This document shows, one piece after another, positions 1 through 9,148 of a stretch of DNA of 64,000 bases. The notes beneath the pieces were generated by a model that did not search any database, was not told the origin of the DNA, and saw only the letters and a program-made list of their open reading frames with translations. The position numbers and the translations under genes are program-made. The stretch is from positions 2,046,001 through 2,110,000 of the forward strand of contig NZ_CP083349.1 of the NCBI RefSeq assembly GCF_020035535.1, written 5' to 3'. The stretch is from Ensifer adhaerens (GTDB lineage: Bacteria > Pseudomonadota > Alphaproteobacteria > Rhizobiales > Rhizobiaceae). Position 1 is the stretch's first letter, and the number at the start of each line of letters is the position of its first letter.

Positions 1-2
1 AT

Positions 3-1196
3 GCGGTGACCTATATCTGGGGCACGATCGGCTCGGCCATCATCCTCGCCCAGCTTGGGCCAAAGCTTCTCGGTATCGACCTTCCGGCGGCGTGCCGGGA
101 ATATGAGGCCAAGCTTGGCGGCGGCACCGAGAGCAGCGAACCCGGCATCACCCGCGCCTATCACGATTTCGGCCTTCGCGCCTACCGCGTCGATCAGGCA
201 AGCGGGCTGACCGGCAAGCCGGTCAAGGACATTCTTCCCGGCATCCGTGTCTTTGTCGAACGTCTGCGTCGCGGCGACCAGATCATCGAAGCCGACGGCA
301 ACACCGTGCTGCAGCCAGGTGACGTCGTTGCCTTTTCGGGCCGGCGTGCCGTGCTCGTCGAAAACCTCGACAGCAAGCTCATCGAGGTCGAGGACAAGGA
401 ACTCTTGAACGCGGAAGCCGAAGTGGTCGACGTCTACGTCACCAGCAAGGCGCTTGCCGGCAAGACGCTCGCCGATGTCAGCACGATGGATTGGGCGCGC
501 GGCGTCTATGCCCGCAAGATCATCCGCTCGCTGGTCGAGATTCCGGTGCTGCCCGGCACCACCGTCGAGCGCGGCGACATCGTCACCATCGGCGGCGCCA
601 AGAGACACGTCGAAGCGGCGATCAAGGCGCTAGGCTTTGCCGACAGGCCCGTCGAGACGACCGACATTGCCTTCCTTGGCTGGGGTCTCTTCGTCGGCGC
701 AATGATCGGAGCGCTCACGATTACGATCGGCGGCATCCCGATCGGCCTTTCCACCTCCGGCGGCGCGCTTCTCGCAGGCCTTGTGCTCGGCTGGCTGCGC
801 ACCACCTACCCCGCCTTCGGCCGAATCCCCTCGCCGGCGCTGTGGCTGATGAACACGCTCGGCCTCAACATCTTCATCGCCGTCGTCGGGATCGGCGCCG
901 GCCCGGGCTTTGTCGCGGGCCTGCAGGAGGTCGGCATTTCGCTGTTCATCTGGGGCGTGGTCGCCACGTCGATCCCGATGATCGCCTCGGTGCTCCTCGG
1001 CCACTATGTCTTCAAGTTCCATCCGGCGATCCTGTTTGGCGCCTGCGCCGGCGTCAGAACGACGACGGCAGCGCTCGGCATGATCCAGGAGGCGGCCAAG
1101 AGCAAGGTGCCGGCGCTCGGCTACGGCATGCCCTACGCCATCGGAAACACGCTGCTGACCATCTTCGGCCTCGTCATCGTCATCATGCTCGCCTGA
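3..1196 (+). CDS. AspT-type aspartate/alanine exchanger, 3' part
   Basis: The frame is open at the left edge, so the start lies outside the window; about 397 codons remain. The visible part begins in a membrane segment, then has two RCK_C/TrkA-C-like domains (roughly residues 60-120 and 130-210) and ends in a run of hydrophobic helices typical of the Asp-Al_Ex half. This is the layout of the aspartate:alanine antiporter family, which swaps external aspartate for internal alanine in the inner membrane. It is followed 58 bases later by the aspartate decarboxylase gene, which fits an Asp-to-Ala decarboxylation cycle. A second, complete paralogue lies just beyond that gene. The family call is secure; the substrate is inferred from family and context. 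Confidence 0.85.
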   Translation, partial: AVTYIWGTIGSAIILAQLGPKLLGIDLPAACREYEAKLGGGTESSEPGITRAYHDFGLRAYRVDQASGLTGKPVKDILPGIRVFVERLRRGDQIIEADGNTVLQPGDVVAFSGRRAVLVENLDSKLIEVEDKELLNAEAEVVDVYVTSKALAGKTLADVSTMDWARGVYARKIIRSLVEIPVLPGTTVERGDIVTIGGAKRHVEAAIKALGFADRPVETTDIAFLGWGLFVGAMIGALTITIGGIPIGLSTSGGALLAGLVLGWLRTTYPAFGRIPSPALWLMNTLGLNIFIAVVGIGAGPGFVAGLQEVGISLFIWGVVATSIPMIASVLLGHYVFKFHPAILFGACAGVRTTTAALGMIQEAAKSKVPALGYGMPYAIGNTLLTIFGLVIVIMLA

Positions 1197-1254
1197 GGCG
1201 AGCGGGCGAAGCAGACCATCGTTCAAAATGCATAGATCACAGGGAGTGTGGACC

Positions 1255-2907
1255 ATGTTGGACAGAAATTTCTACGATAGCCTTTCCGATCTCAGCCCGT
1301 TCGAAATCAAGGACGAACTGATCAAGCTCGCCAAGTCGAGCTCACAGAAATCCGCCAAGGCTTTCCTCAATGCCGGCCGCGGCAACCCGAACTGGACGGC
1401 GACACGCGCTCGCGAAGCCTTCTTCCTGCTCGGCCAGTTTGCGCTGACGGAAGCCAAGCGCGCCTATTACGACCCGAAGGCGGGTGTGGCCGGCATGCCG
1501 CCGAAGGACGGCGCCCACGCGCGGTTTGAGAAGTGGACGAAGAAGCAACTGCAGAGCACGGCCGACTGGGATGAAGAGGATGAGGGTATTCCGCCGGCAA
1601 AGACGCTTTCCGACGCCGTCAACTACGCCATCACCACCTTCCGCTTCGATGCGGACGCCTTCGTGCACGAGCTCACGGACTCGATCATCGGCGACAACTA
1701 TCCGGTTCCCGATCGGGCGCTGCACCACAACGAGATCATCACCCACGAATACCTGATGTGGGCAATGTGCGCCGGCCACCGACCGAAGGCAAAGTTCGAC
1801 CTTTACCCGGTCGAAGGCGGCACCGCCGCCATGTGCTACATCTTCAAGGCACTGAAGAACGCCCGCCTGCTTAACGCCGGCGACACGATCGCGCTCGGAA
1901 CGCCGATCTTCACGCCCTATCTCGAAATGCCGGAACTGGAGGACTACGATCTCAAGACCATCAATGTCAGCGCCGAGCAGGAGGACCGCTTCCAGTTCAC
2001 CGACGAAGACATCAAGGCGCTGGAGAACCCCAAGGTGAAGGCGTTGTTCCTGGTCAACCCCGGCAACCCGTCCGCCGTGGCGATGGATCCGGATTCGATC
2101 AAGCGCCTTGTCGACCTCGTCAACAAGAAGCGCCCCGACCTGATCGTGCTGACGGACGACGTCTACGGCACCTTCGTTCCGGGCTTCCAGTCGTTGCTTG
2201 GGCATCTGCCGCGCAACACGATCGGCGTCTACTCCTATTCGAAGTACTTCGGTTGCACCGGCTGGCGCCTCGGCGTCATTGCCGTCGCCGAGGACAACAT
2301 CTTCGACGAGAAGATCAAGGCCCACGCCGAACCGATCCAGAAGCTCCTTGAAAAACGCTACAAGGCGATGACGCCGAAGCCGCGCGAGGTGAAGTTCATC
2401 GACCGCATCGTCGCCGACAGCCGCGACGTAGCGCTGAACCACACCGCCGGCCTGTCGCTGCCCCAGCAGGTGATGATGACGCTCTTCGGCCTCGTCGAGC
2501 TGATGGACGTCGAGAAGGCTTACCAGAAGGCCTGCATCGCCATCTGCACCAAGCGCTTCTGGAACCTGATCGAGGGCATGGGGGTCGAGTCCAATCCGGG
2601 CATCTATTTCGACCACTATTACGGCATCATCGACTTCGAGTTCTGGCTGCGCAAATATGTCGGCGAGGATGTCGTCACCTGGGTGAAGGACAACATCCAC
2701 CCGCTCGACATTCCCTTCCGGCTTGCCGAGGACCACGGCATCGTGCTCCTCAACGGTTCAGGCTTCGACGCACCAAGCTGGTCGGCGCGCGTCTCCTTCG
2801 CCAACCTCAATGACGACGCCTACTCGCAGATCGGCCGTGCCGTGCGCTCGGTCGCCCGCGGCTATGTACAGACCTACCAGGCAGCCAAGGGCCTGAAGAT
2901 CAGCTAG
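1255..2907 (+). CDS. aspD: Bifunctional aspartate transaminase / aspartate 4-decarboxylase
   Basis: A 550-residue fold-type I PLP enzyme. The lysine that should bind PLP is in SYSKYFGCTGWR near residue 330, and NPGNPSAVAMD is the substrate/PLP-phosphate region. Length and the long inserts match aspartate 4-decarboxylase, which converts L-aspartate to L-alanine and CO2, rather than ordinary 400-residue aspartate aminotransferases. I take the ATG at 1255 because AGGGAG lies 8 bases before it; an in-frame ATG at 1228 has no such site. Placement between two AspT-type exchangers suggests an electrogenic, proton-consuming Asp/Ala cycle, which is inference from the family. A rho-independent terminator follows directly. 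Confidence 0.9.
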   Translation: MLDRNFYDSLSDLSPFEIKDELIKLAKSSSQKSAKAFLNAGRGNPNWTATRAREAFFLLGQFALTEAKRAYYDPKAGVAGMPPKDGAHARFEKWTKKQLQSTADWDEEDEGIPPAKTLSDAVNYAITTFRFDADAFVHELTDSIIGDNYPVPDRALHHNEIITHEYLMWAMCAGHRPKAKFDLYPVEGGTAAMCYIFKALKNARLLNAGDTIALGTPIFTPYLEMPELEDYDLKTINVSAEQEDRFQFTDEDIKALENPKVKALFLVNPGNPSAVAMDPDSIKRLVDLVNKKRPDLIVLTDDVYGTFVPGFQSLLGHLPRNTIGVYSYSKYFGCTGWRLGVIAVAEDNIFDEKIKAHAEPIQKLLEKRYKAMTPKPREVKFIDRIVADSRDVALNHTAGLSLPQQVMMTLFGLVELMDVEKAYQKACIAICTKRFWNLIEGMGVESNPGIYFDHYYGIIDFEFWLRKYVGEDVVTWVKDNIHPLDIPFRLAEDHGIVLLNGSGFDAPSWSARVSFANLNDDAYSQIGRAVRSVARGYVQTYQAAKGLKIS

Positions 2908-2916
2908 CTGATCGAA

Positions 2917-2946
2917 GCGGCCGGCAAACATGCCGGCCGCTTTCCC
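2917..2946 (+). terminator. Rho-independent terminator after aspD
   Basis: Perfect 10-base arms GCGGCCGGCA and TGCCGGCCGC around a 4-base loop, followed by a T-rich stretch. It begins nine bases after the aspD stop codon and separates aspD from the downstream exchanger gene. Confidence 0.8.
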
Positions 2947-2957
2947 CTACCGCACCA

Positions 2958-3050
2958 CGCGTCTTCCTGGACGCGCGGAGGTCGCTGTAGCACTTTGAAT
3001 TGCTGCATGTTTTCGCCTATCAATCGGCCACGATCACGGGGAACATGCAG
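2958..3050. repeat. Rhizobial interspersed palindromic element, degenerate copy
   Basis: Two nested hairpins: CGCGTC/GACGCG (2958-2975) and CTGCATGTT/AACATGCAG (3003-3050), joined by GTAGCACTTTGAATT. The same 15-mer recurs inverted beside a GC-rich hairpin near 32350, so this looks like a dispersed repeat rather than a gene-specific signal. I recognise it as like the palindromic intergenic elements common in rhizobia; assignment to a named family needs a search. Confidence 0.55.
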
Positions 3051-3175
3051 AAGGGCGTGAGCAGACGTCCTGTTGTCCAGCCACCCCAGATTTTCCGGCG
3101 GTTTCCCGCCGGCGAGCAAGCAGCGCATTGTCAGGCTGAAGGTGCCCCTTCGGCTGGAGTTGGGAGTAAAGCGGC

Positions 3176-4855
3176 GTGATCGATCATCTGTTCGGCATCC
3201 TCAGAGCGCATCCGGAGCTTGCCCTGTTTCTCGCGCTCGGCATCGGCTACGCCGTCGGCAAGATCACCATCTTCGGCGTGACCGTCGGCGCCGTCACCGG
3301 CTGCCTGCTGGCGGGCGTGCTGATCGGTCAGACGGGCGCGGTGTTGTCGAACGATGTAAAGCAGGCGTTCTTTCTGCTTTTCCTCTTTGCCATCGGCTAC
3401 CGCACCGGCCCGCAATTCTTCCAGAGTCTCAACGCCGATGCCCTGCCCCAGATCGCCGTTACGGTGACGCTCTGCGTCGTCGCCCTCGGCGTCGCGATCA
3501 TTCTCTCGATGCTCTTTGCATTCGATCTCGGAACGGCAGCCGGCGTGCTGGCAGGCGGAGCGACGGAATCGGCGACCGTCGGCGTCGCCATCGACACCTT
3601 CCGCAAGACGGCACCGACGCCCGAAGCGGCCAACCAGTTCGAATCCGCCGTTGCGACCGGTTTTGCCGTCGCCTACCTCGTCGGTGTCGTCAGCGCCATT
3701 CTCGTGCAGTCGCAGTTGGCTCCGCGGATGTTCGGCCGCAGCCTGAAGGAGGCCTGCGCCGAACTCGAAGCCGAACTCAACATCACCCCGCAAAACAACG
3801 GCGACACCGCCCGCCGCGAGATCGAAGCGCGTGCCTTCCAGGTCGCAGACAACCTGGTCGGCCTTACGGTTGCGGAAGCGGAAGCGAGGGTTCCTGAAAA
3901 CCAGAAGGCCTATATCGAGCAGATCCGCAGGGGCCGCGAGATCATCACACCCACGAGCAAGGAGCGCCTGCAGGCAGGTGACGTCATAGCCGTTGCAGGC
4001 CTTCGCGGTTTCCTGGTCGAATATTCCAGCCGGATCGGCACCGAGATCGACGACCGCGAGCTGCTCGATATCCCTGTCGAGACCCTCGATGTGGTCGTCA
4101 CCAACAAGGAAGTGGCCGGCAAACGCCTGTGGCAACTCAGGCAGCAGCCCGAGGCACGCTCGGTCTTCCTGCGCGGTATCCTGCGCGCCGGCCAGCCGAT
4201 CCCGATCTTTCCCGGGCTGACGGTGCGCCGCGGCGACGTCATGTCGATCGCCGGCGCGCGCCGCCATGTCGAGGATGCCGCCGCGCGGCTCGGCTATGCC
4301 GACCGCGAGACGACGGCAACCGACATGGTCTTTGTCGGCGTCTTCATCTTTCTCGGCGGCCTGATCGGCATTCCCGCGCTGAAACTCGGTGCGCTGGAGA
4401 TCGGGCTTGGCGTTGCCGTCGGCGTGCTGATTGCGGGTCTCGTCGCCGGCTGGCTGCGCTCGGTCCGGCGCACCTTCGGCTTCGTGCCGGAAGCAACCCT
4501 CTGGTTCTTCGACAGCGTCGGGCTCTGCGCCTTCATCGCCTGTGTCGGCATTTCGGCCGGCCCGAGTTTCGTGGCCGGTCTCGTCCAGTCCGGCCCGGCA
4601 CTGGTCATCGCCAGCGCGCTGATCTGCGTGATTTCGCACTTGGCCGCGCTCGCGCTCGGCCGCTGGGTCTTCCGGATGAACGAAGGCGTGCTCGCCGGCA
4701 CCTGCTGCGGCGCCGGCACTTCGGCACCGGCGCTCGCCGCCGTGCAGGAGGCGGCGGGAAGCAAGGTCCCGACGCTTGGCTACGGTCTCGGCTACGCCAT
4801 CGGCAACGTGCTGCTCGCACTCTGGGGCGCCGTGCTTGTGACGGTTTTGGGGTAG
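3176..4855 (+). CDS. AspT-type aspartate/alanine exchanger, complete
   Basis: A 559-residue membrane protein: an N-terminal set of about five helices (residues 1-190), two RCK_C/TrkA-C-like domains (about 205-380), then a second set of helices. This is the normal size and order for the AspT family. The GTG start at 3176 has GGGAG 9 bases upstream. It resembles the exchanger upstream of aspD in every domain, so the locus reads exchanger-decarboxylase-exchanger. Its own promoter is likely in the 268-base gap because a terminator and a repeat lie between it and aspD. Substrate is inferred from family and neighbour. Confidence 0.85.
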   Translation: MIDHLFGILRAHPELALFLALGIGYAVGKITIFGVTVGAVTGCLLAGVLIGQTGAVLSNDVKQAFFLLFLFAIGYRTGPQFFQSLNADALPQIAVTVTLCVVALGVAIILSMLFAFDLGTAAGVLAGGATESATVGVAIDTFRKTAPTPEAANQFESAVATGFAVAYLVGVVSAILVQSQLAPRMFGRSLKEACAELEAELNITPQNNGDTARREIEARAFQVADNLVGLTVAEAEARVPENQKAYIEQIRRGREIITPTSKERLQAGDVIAVAGLRGFLVEYSSRIGTEIDDRELLDIPVETLDVVVTNKEVAGKRLWQLRQQPEARSVFLRGILRAGQPIPIFPGLTVRRGDVMSIAGARRHVEDAAARLGYADRETTATDMVFVGVFIFLGGLIGIPALKLGALEIGLGVAVGVLIAGLVAGWLRSVRRTFGFVPEATLWFFDSVGLCAFIACVGISAGPSFVAGLVQSGPALVIASALICVISHLAALALGRWVFRMNEGVLAGTCCGAGTSAPALAAVQEAAGSKVPTLGYGLGYAIGNVLLALWGAVLVTVLG

Positions 4856-5031
4856 CGCGAGCGCGTGGCGCAAGACGCTGACTTTCTAGCGGTATCGATT
4901 ACCGGTCATGGAGATAGCGGCGGCATAGGAAAGGTCTCCGCGGCAAAGGCCGCACTATCGTCCCATCGCAACAATGCGCGTCCTGCATCGGTCCAGCGCC
5001 CAAATCGCGCGCCGAACTCCGACACCTCCAT

Positions 5032-5211
5032 CTAACCAAAGGCCGTGAGTGCCTCGATTGCGTATTCCCCGGCCGACACCGCATAGTTATCGACCAGGCC
5101 GTCAGGACGCTCTTCGAGATATTGTCTCACCACTAGTGCCAGCGCTTTCAGGGCCAGCTTTTGGCGATCGTCCATGATGTAGCTTCCGGGCTGCAGATTC
5201 GGTTCGTTCAT
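5032..5211 (-). CDS. Small hypothetical protein, possibly the 5' part of an amber-interrupted gene
   Basis: A 59-residue protein beginning MNEPNLQPGS and containing LVVRQYLEERPDGLVDNYA, ending at a TAG. The same frame continues past the TAG for 41 more sense codons (MEVSEFGARFGRW...) to a TGA at 4906. The downstream part reads as a natural continuation, so a full-length 101-residue protein split by one stop is plausible. It lies 13 bases beyond the stop of the SLC13 permease gene, on the same strand, so it may be cotranscribed. No function recognised. Confidence 0.5.
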   Translation of the reverse strand: MNEPNLQPGSYIMDDRQKLALKALALVVRQYLEERPDGLVDNYAVSAGEYAIEALTAFG

Positions 5212-5223
5212 TTCGACAGGCTA

Positions 5224-6999
5224 TCACCGCAGCGGCCACACCAGCATAAGCGTGGGTATGCTGACAATGACGATTACCAGCGATAGCGGCAGGCCGAGGC
5301 GCGGATAGTCGCTGAAGCGATAACCGCCCGGCCCCATGACCAGCGTGTTGCACTGGTGGCCGATCGGGGTCAGGAAATCGCAGCCAGCGCCAATGGCGAC
5401 CGCCATCAGGAAGGCTTCCGGCTTGTAGCCGAGCGCACCGGCAAAGCTTGCGGCGATCGGTGCCATGACCAGCACGGTGGCGGCATTGTTGAGAAACGGC
5501 GTTACGGCCATGGCGGCCAGAAGGATTATCGTCAGCGCGCCGGCGGGCGGCAGGCCGGCGGCAATCGTGCCGAGCCATTGCGCGATGACCTCCGTGCCCC
5601 CGGTCGTGCGCAAGGAATCGCTGACCGGGATCAGCGCCGCCAGCATCACCAGGATTGGCCCGTCGACCGAGCGGTAGAAGTCGCGCAGCGGAATGATGCG
5701 CAGCACCACCATGGCAAGGGCCGCAGCAAAGAAGGCGATCGGCACGGGAACGAGGCCGACGGCGGTCGAGCCCATGGCAGCTGCGAGAACGAGAAGCGGC
5801 AGCGGGGCCTTGCGCGTGGTGCCGAGCAGGATTTCGCGCTGGGCCAGCGGAAGGCAGCCGAAGTCTTGCAGGAAGGACGTCAACTCGTGCCGTGCGCCTT
5901 GCAAGACGATGATGTCGCCGGCGCGCAAACGAATGCTGCCGAGGCGCTGCTTCAATCGTTCGCCTTGCCGGCTGACGGCAAGCAGGTTGATATTGTGGGT
6001 GTTGAACAGCGCCAGGCGCTGTGCCGACATGCCGTCCAGCGGCGAACCGCTGCCGACGACCGCTTCCACCGCTTCGATCTCGGATCCCGCCTTGTCTCGG
6101 GCGTGCGGAGCACGGTCACCGGCAATCTTCAGCTTGGCCTGGGAAACGATGCGATCGAGCGGTGCCGGCCCGCCTTCGAGCAGCAGCACATCCTCGGCTT
6201 CAAGCGTAACGTCGGGGAGCGGCGCCAGGTGAAGGCCGCGGCGAAAGATGGCGATGACGACGGCACCGCCGTCGCCGAGCTTGACCAGATTGCTGAGCGG
6301 CTTGCCGATCGCCGGGGAGCCGGCGGCAACCACGGCCTCGGAGGTGTAGTCGGTGATCTCTATCGCCGATTGCAGCGAGACCTGCTGGCTGGTGCGCTGC
6401 GGCACGAGCTTGTAGGCAAAGAGCAGGAAGATGCAGCCGACCAGCGCCAGCGTCGCTCCGACGGGCGTGAAGTCGAACATCGTGAAGCTCTCGCCGGTCA
6501 GCTCCTGGCGGACGCGCGAAACGACGATGTTCGGCGAGGTGCCGACCTGGGTCATCAGCCCGCCGATCAGCGATCCGAAAGCCATCGGCATCAGGAATAC
6601 GGAGGGCTGGACATTCGACCGGCGGGCAAACTGGAAGGCGACCGGCAGCATGATCGCCAGCGCACCGATGTTCTTGATGAAGGCGGAGAGCACGGTGACG
6701 GTGATGACCAGCAGCGCAAGCTGCGCCCGGACCGACGAGATATTGGGTAGGAACCGCTGGATCGCTGCATCCACGATCCCGGAGCGCGCAACGCCCGCGC
6801 TGACGATCAACGCGCTGCCGACGATGATGACGATGTCGTCGCTGAAGCCATCAAAGGCATGGTCGTAGGGCACGATGCCGACGGCTACCGCCAGCATCAG
6901 CGCAGAACAGGCAATCACGTCGTATCGAAACCGCCCCCAGATGAAGAAGGCCATCATGGCGCCGATGACGATAAACGCGAGAGACTGTTCGGCGGTCAT
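5224..6999 (-). CDS. SLC13/DASS-family permease with paired RCK_C domains
   Basis: A 591-residue inner-membrane transporter. Hydrophobic helices flank a central soluble part (about residues 200-400) containing two TrkA-C/RCK_C-type domains, each with the typical LxxGDxxxLxG ending. The GTSPNIVVSR motif near residue 155 and the symmetrical FLNNAATVLVMAP motif in the second half are the SLC13/CitMHS signatures. Such proteins are usually Na+- or H+-coupled carriers of dicarboxylates, sulfate or similar anions; the substrate here cannot be read. It is convergent with the aspartate exchanger gene. Confidence 0.8.
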   Translation of the reverse strand: MTAEQSLAFIVIGAMMAFFIWGRFRYDVIACSALMLAVAVGIVPYDHAFDGFSDDIVIIVGSALIVSAGVARSGIVDAAIQRFLPNISSVRAQLALLVITVTVLSAFIKNIGALAIMLPVAFQFARRSNVQPSVFLMPMAFGSLIGGLMTQVGTSPNIVVSRVRQELTGESFTMFDFTPVGATLALVGCIFLLFAYKLVPQRTSQQVSLQSAIEITDYTSEAVVAAGSPAIGKPLSNLVKLGDGGAVVIAIFRRGLHLAPLPDVTLEAEDVLLLEGGPAPLDRIVSQAKLKIAGDRAPHARDKAGSEIEAVEAVVGSGSPLDGMSAQRLALFNTHNINLLAVSRQGERLKQRLGSIRLRAGDIIVLQGARHELTSFLQDFGCLPLAQREILLGTTRKAPLPLLVLAAAMGSTAVGLVPVPIAFFAAALAMVVLRIIPLRDFYRSVDGPILVMLAALIPVSDSLRTTGGTEVIAQWLGTIAAGLPPAGALTIILLAAMAVTPFLNNAATVLVMAPIAASFAGALGYKPEAFLMAVAIGAGCDFLTPIGHQCNTLVMGPGGYRFSDYPRLGLPLSLVIVIVSIPTLMLVWPLR

Positions 7000-7270
7000 G
7001 CAATACCCGGGTTCGGCAAAAGGACTGGCGGCGGGACAGAGCTAGCGCTTGCCGCAAGGGCGAAACGCGCAGTCCGTGCAGAAGTTCACAAGAGACGTAA
7101 CCGATGTTTCGGCAAATCGGAATTCGCCTCAGCGACAAATCTGGGTATGAGTGCGAAGCGCATTCTTCGCGCCGCCGCGCCGGCGGTGAGGCAGCGCCCC
7201 CTGCCACCCTGTCACTCGATGGTCCCGAATGAGGCCGCCCCCAGCGTATCGCCTCGTCCCGCTGCTTGCC

Positions 7271-7546
7271 CTACAGCAGAAAGGCAACCATCCGCCCGCC
7301 TGGTCGGAGCTGATCGCGAACAACATGTCGTCCCACGAAATCATCGACAACCCAGATGGTTTCGAGCGCCGTCTGCCTGCTGGTCAGCGGGTTGATAAAG
7401 GTCTGCGTCGACGGCGGTGGGGTGTCTCCGAAATCCTCCACCCGGGTCCGGTCATGGCCGGCAGATCCGCCGCGCGCGACACGGGCATATTGCAGGATCA
7501 ACGTGTCGAATAACAACGGGAAGAAATGCAGCGCCAGGCGCGTCAA
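7271..7546 (-). CDS. Hypothetical protein
   Basis: A 91-residue frame with a TTG start and a hydrophobic N-terminus (LALHFFPLLFDTLILQ), then a central TIWVVDDFVGRHVV segment. It reads like a protein and not like a shadow of a neighbour, but the ribosome site is weak and no family is recognised. The sequence on either side (7000-7270 and 7547-7784) shows no convincing gene. Confidence 0.35.
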   Translation of the reverse strand: MTRLALHFFPLLFDTLILQYARVARGGSAGHDRTRVEDFGDTPPPSTQTFINPLTSRQTALETIWVVDDFVGRHVVRDQLRPGGRMVAFLL

Positions 7547-7784
7547 AAAGAGCTCGGAACGTACCCGGCTGCAGCTGTCGCAACCAAGCTTTCAAGACTG
7601 GGAAGACGTGAACATCTGCAAGCAATGCTTGCGAAAAGCCGCGAGGCGGAACTTGGAAATTTCCGTTGAAGCGCTACACTTTAGAAGAAAGTGCTGGACC
7701 TCGCGGGCAATGACCGTTCAAGGCAATTTCGCCTGACGCTCGATGACGCGCAGCCAAGCTCAGCCACATCTGAGGATCGCCGAC

Positions 7785-8084
7785 ATGAAACATGCCCTTG
7801 CCGCTCTCTCGGTCGTTCTGCTTCTCAGCGGCTGTACCGCCACGACCGGCCCCAATCTCACCTACGGCTATTCGCCGAACCTCCAGCCCATCCCCGGCAG
7901 CATCACCTATGGCGGCCAGCCGCGCACCAAGCTGAAGAAGGCGCCCGTCGGCAGCATCGTGCCGCACCAGTTCATCGATCAGTATGGCCGAAAGGTCTAC
8001 GAGACCTACATCATCGAGCCCGACCGGTCCTTGCGCCTGACCAGCCGGCGCTGGCAGCCGGATGATATTTTCGACTTCGACTGA
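7785..8084 (+). CDS. Small exported lipoprotein
   Basis: A 99-residue protein with a short basic N-terminus, a hydrophobic core and the lipobox LLSGC near residue 20, so it should be lipid-anchored after cleavage. The mature part contains a RPLN-free, proline- and tyrosine-bearing stretch (YGYSPNLQPIPGSITYGG) and ends acidic. The ATG at 7785 has TGAGGA about 8 bases before it. It is convergent with the LysR gene downstream. Function unknown. Confidence 0.7.
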   Translation: MKHALAALSVVLLLSGCTATTGPNLTYGYSPNLQPIPGSITYGGQPRTKLKKAPVGSIVPHQFIDQYGRKVYETYIIEPDRSLRLTSRRWQPDDIFDFD

Positions 8085-8098
8085 GCAAATCTGGGTCG

Positions 8099-9007
8099 CT
8101 AGGAAGGGGAGCGGCCATCGCCGCTGCCGAACTGCGCGTGCACCCAATCGCGAAGCACGCGAGTCGCTGGCCGGTCGGCCATGCGCGGGCTGTAGACGAA
8201 GTCGTAGCGGTCGCTCTCGAGCGTCAGGTCGAAAGGCTGAACGAGGATGCCCGAGGCGAGTTCATCCGCCACGAGCGTCAGGCTCAGGAGAGCGATGCCC
8301 TGCCCCGCAACCGCCGCCTGTACCGCGTGGATCTCATCGGTAAAGGAAAGTTGCGCGCTGGCATCGACACCGATCGCGCCCGCGCGCTCCAGCCATTGCC
8401 GCCAGACGGGCGCGCGGTGATCATTGCGGCGCGATGGGCCCCAGTCGAAGTGAATGAGCGTTTCCCGTTTGAGATCGGCCACACTTGCCGGTGCCAGTCT
8501 CGGGGCGCAGACCGGGGCAAAACGATCGGCAAACAACGGCTCGGTGACGAGACCCGGGTAGTGCCCGCCGCCGTAACGGATCGCAGCGTCCGCATCCGCC
8601 TCCAGGTCGACCGTCCTGTTGGAAGCGTCGAGCCGCAGTGTCCAGTCCGGATAGGCCTCGCGAAACGAGCCGGCGAGCGGCGCCAGACGCTTGGCGACGA
8701 AGGCAACCGTGGAGGTCAGCCGCGCCACCTTGCTCCCTTGCTGTCGACGCACGTCGGCAATTGCCTGTTCGAAACGATCGAGACCATCGCGCAGCACGGG
8801 AAACAGCGCCTTGCCAGCCGCCGTCAGATGCACCTGGCGCGTCTCGCGCTCGAAGAGCTTGACCTCCAGCATCTCCTCCAGCTGTCGGATCTGGTGGCTG
8901 ACGGCGGTTGCCGAAACGTTCAGCTCTTCGGCGGCATGCTTGAAGCTCAGCCGACGCGCGGCCGCTTCAAAAACCCTGAGTGCACCGAGCGGCGGCAACT
9001 TCCTCAT
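8099..9007 (-). CDS. LysR-type regulator, GcvA-like
   Basis: A 302-residue LysR protein. The winged helix-turn-helix is at residues 5-65 (AARRLSFKHAAEELNVSATA, then HQIRQLEEML) and the substrate-binding domain follows. The N-terminus MRKLPPLGALRVFEAAAR is characteristic of the GcvA branch. It is divergent from the ridA-like/OYE pair, and a strong dyad lies in the shared gap, so it probably controls that pair and itself. The inducer is unknown. Confidence 0.85.
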   Translation of the reverse strand: MRKLPPLGALRVFEAAARRLSFKHAAEELNVSATAVSHQIRQLEEMLEVKLFERETRQVHLTAAGKALFPVLRDGLDRFEQAIADVRRQQGSKVARLTSTVAFVAKRLAPLAGSFREAYPDWTLRLDASNRTVDLEADADAAIRYGGGHYPGLVTEPLFADRFAPVCAPRLAPASVADLKRETLIHFDWGPSRRNDHRAPVWRQWLERAGAIGVDASAQLSFTDEIHAVQAAVAGQGIALLSLTLVADELASGILVQPFDLTLESDRYDFVYSPRMADRPATRVLRDWVHAQFGSGDGRSPS

Positions 9008-9036
9008 TCCATCCTCATAGATGAATTCACCTCATC

Positions 9037-9070
9037 CATCGGCTGAGAAATCACTCTTTGTCAGCCGATG
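9037..9070. promoter_or_regulatory. Dyad operator candidate between LysR gene and ridA-like gene
   Basis: Perfect 10-base arms CATCGGCTGA and TCAGCCGATG separated by 14 bases, in the 141-base divergent gap. Such a long, exact dyad in this position fits a LysR binding site. The call is from position and symmetry only. Confidence 0.55.
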
Positions 9071-9148
9071 ATCACCCTAGCATATTGGGATCAACAGCCC
9101 AGGCAACAGCGCCGAGCTGAGAAAATCTCAAGCATGAAAGGACACCCC

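Noticed and set aside
1342..2736. Long minus-strand open frame opposite aspD
   Set aside because: It is the antisense of a clear PLP enzyme; its composition is rich in V, D, R and G as expected of a GC-rich shadow frame.
3131..4873. A 580-codon minus-strand frame opposite the second AspT gene
   Set aside because: Antisense shadow, rich in A, D, E, G and R, with no hydrophobic core or motif.
7271..7546. Reading the hypothetical ORF as a known family
   Set aside because: No motif could be matched, so only a low-confidence hypothetical is listed.
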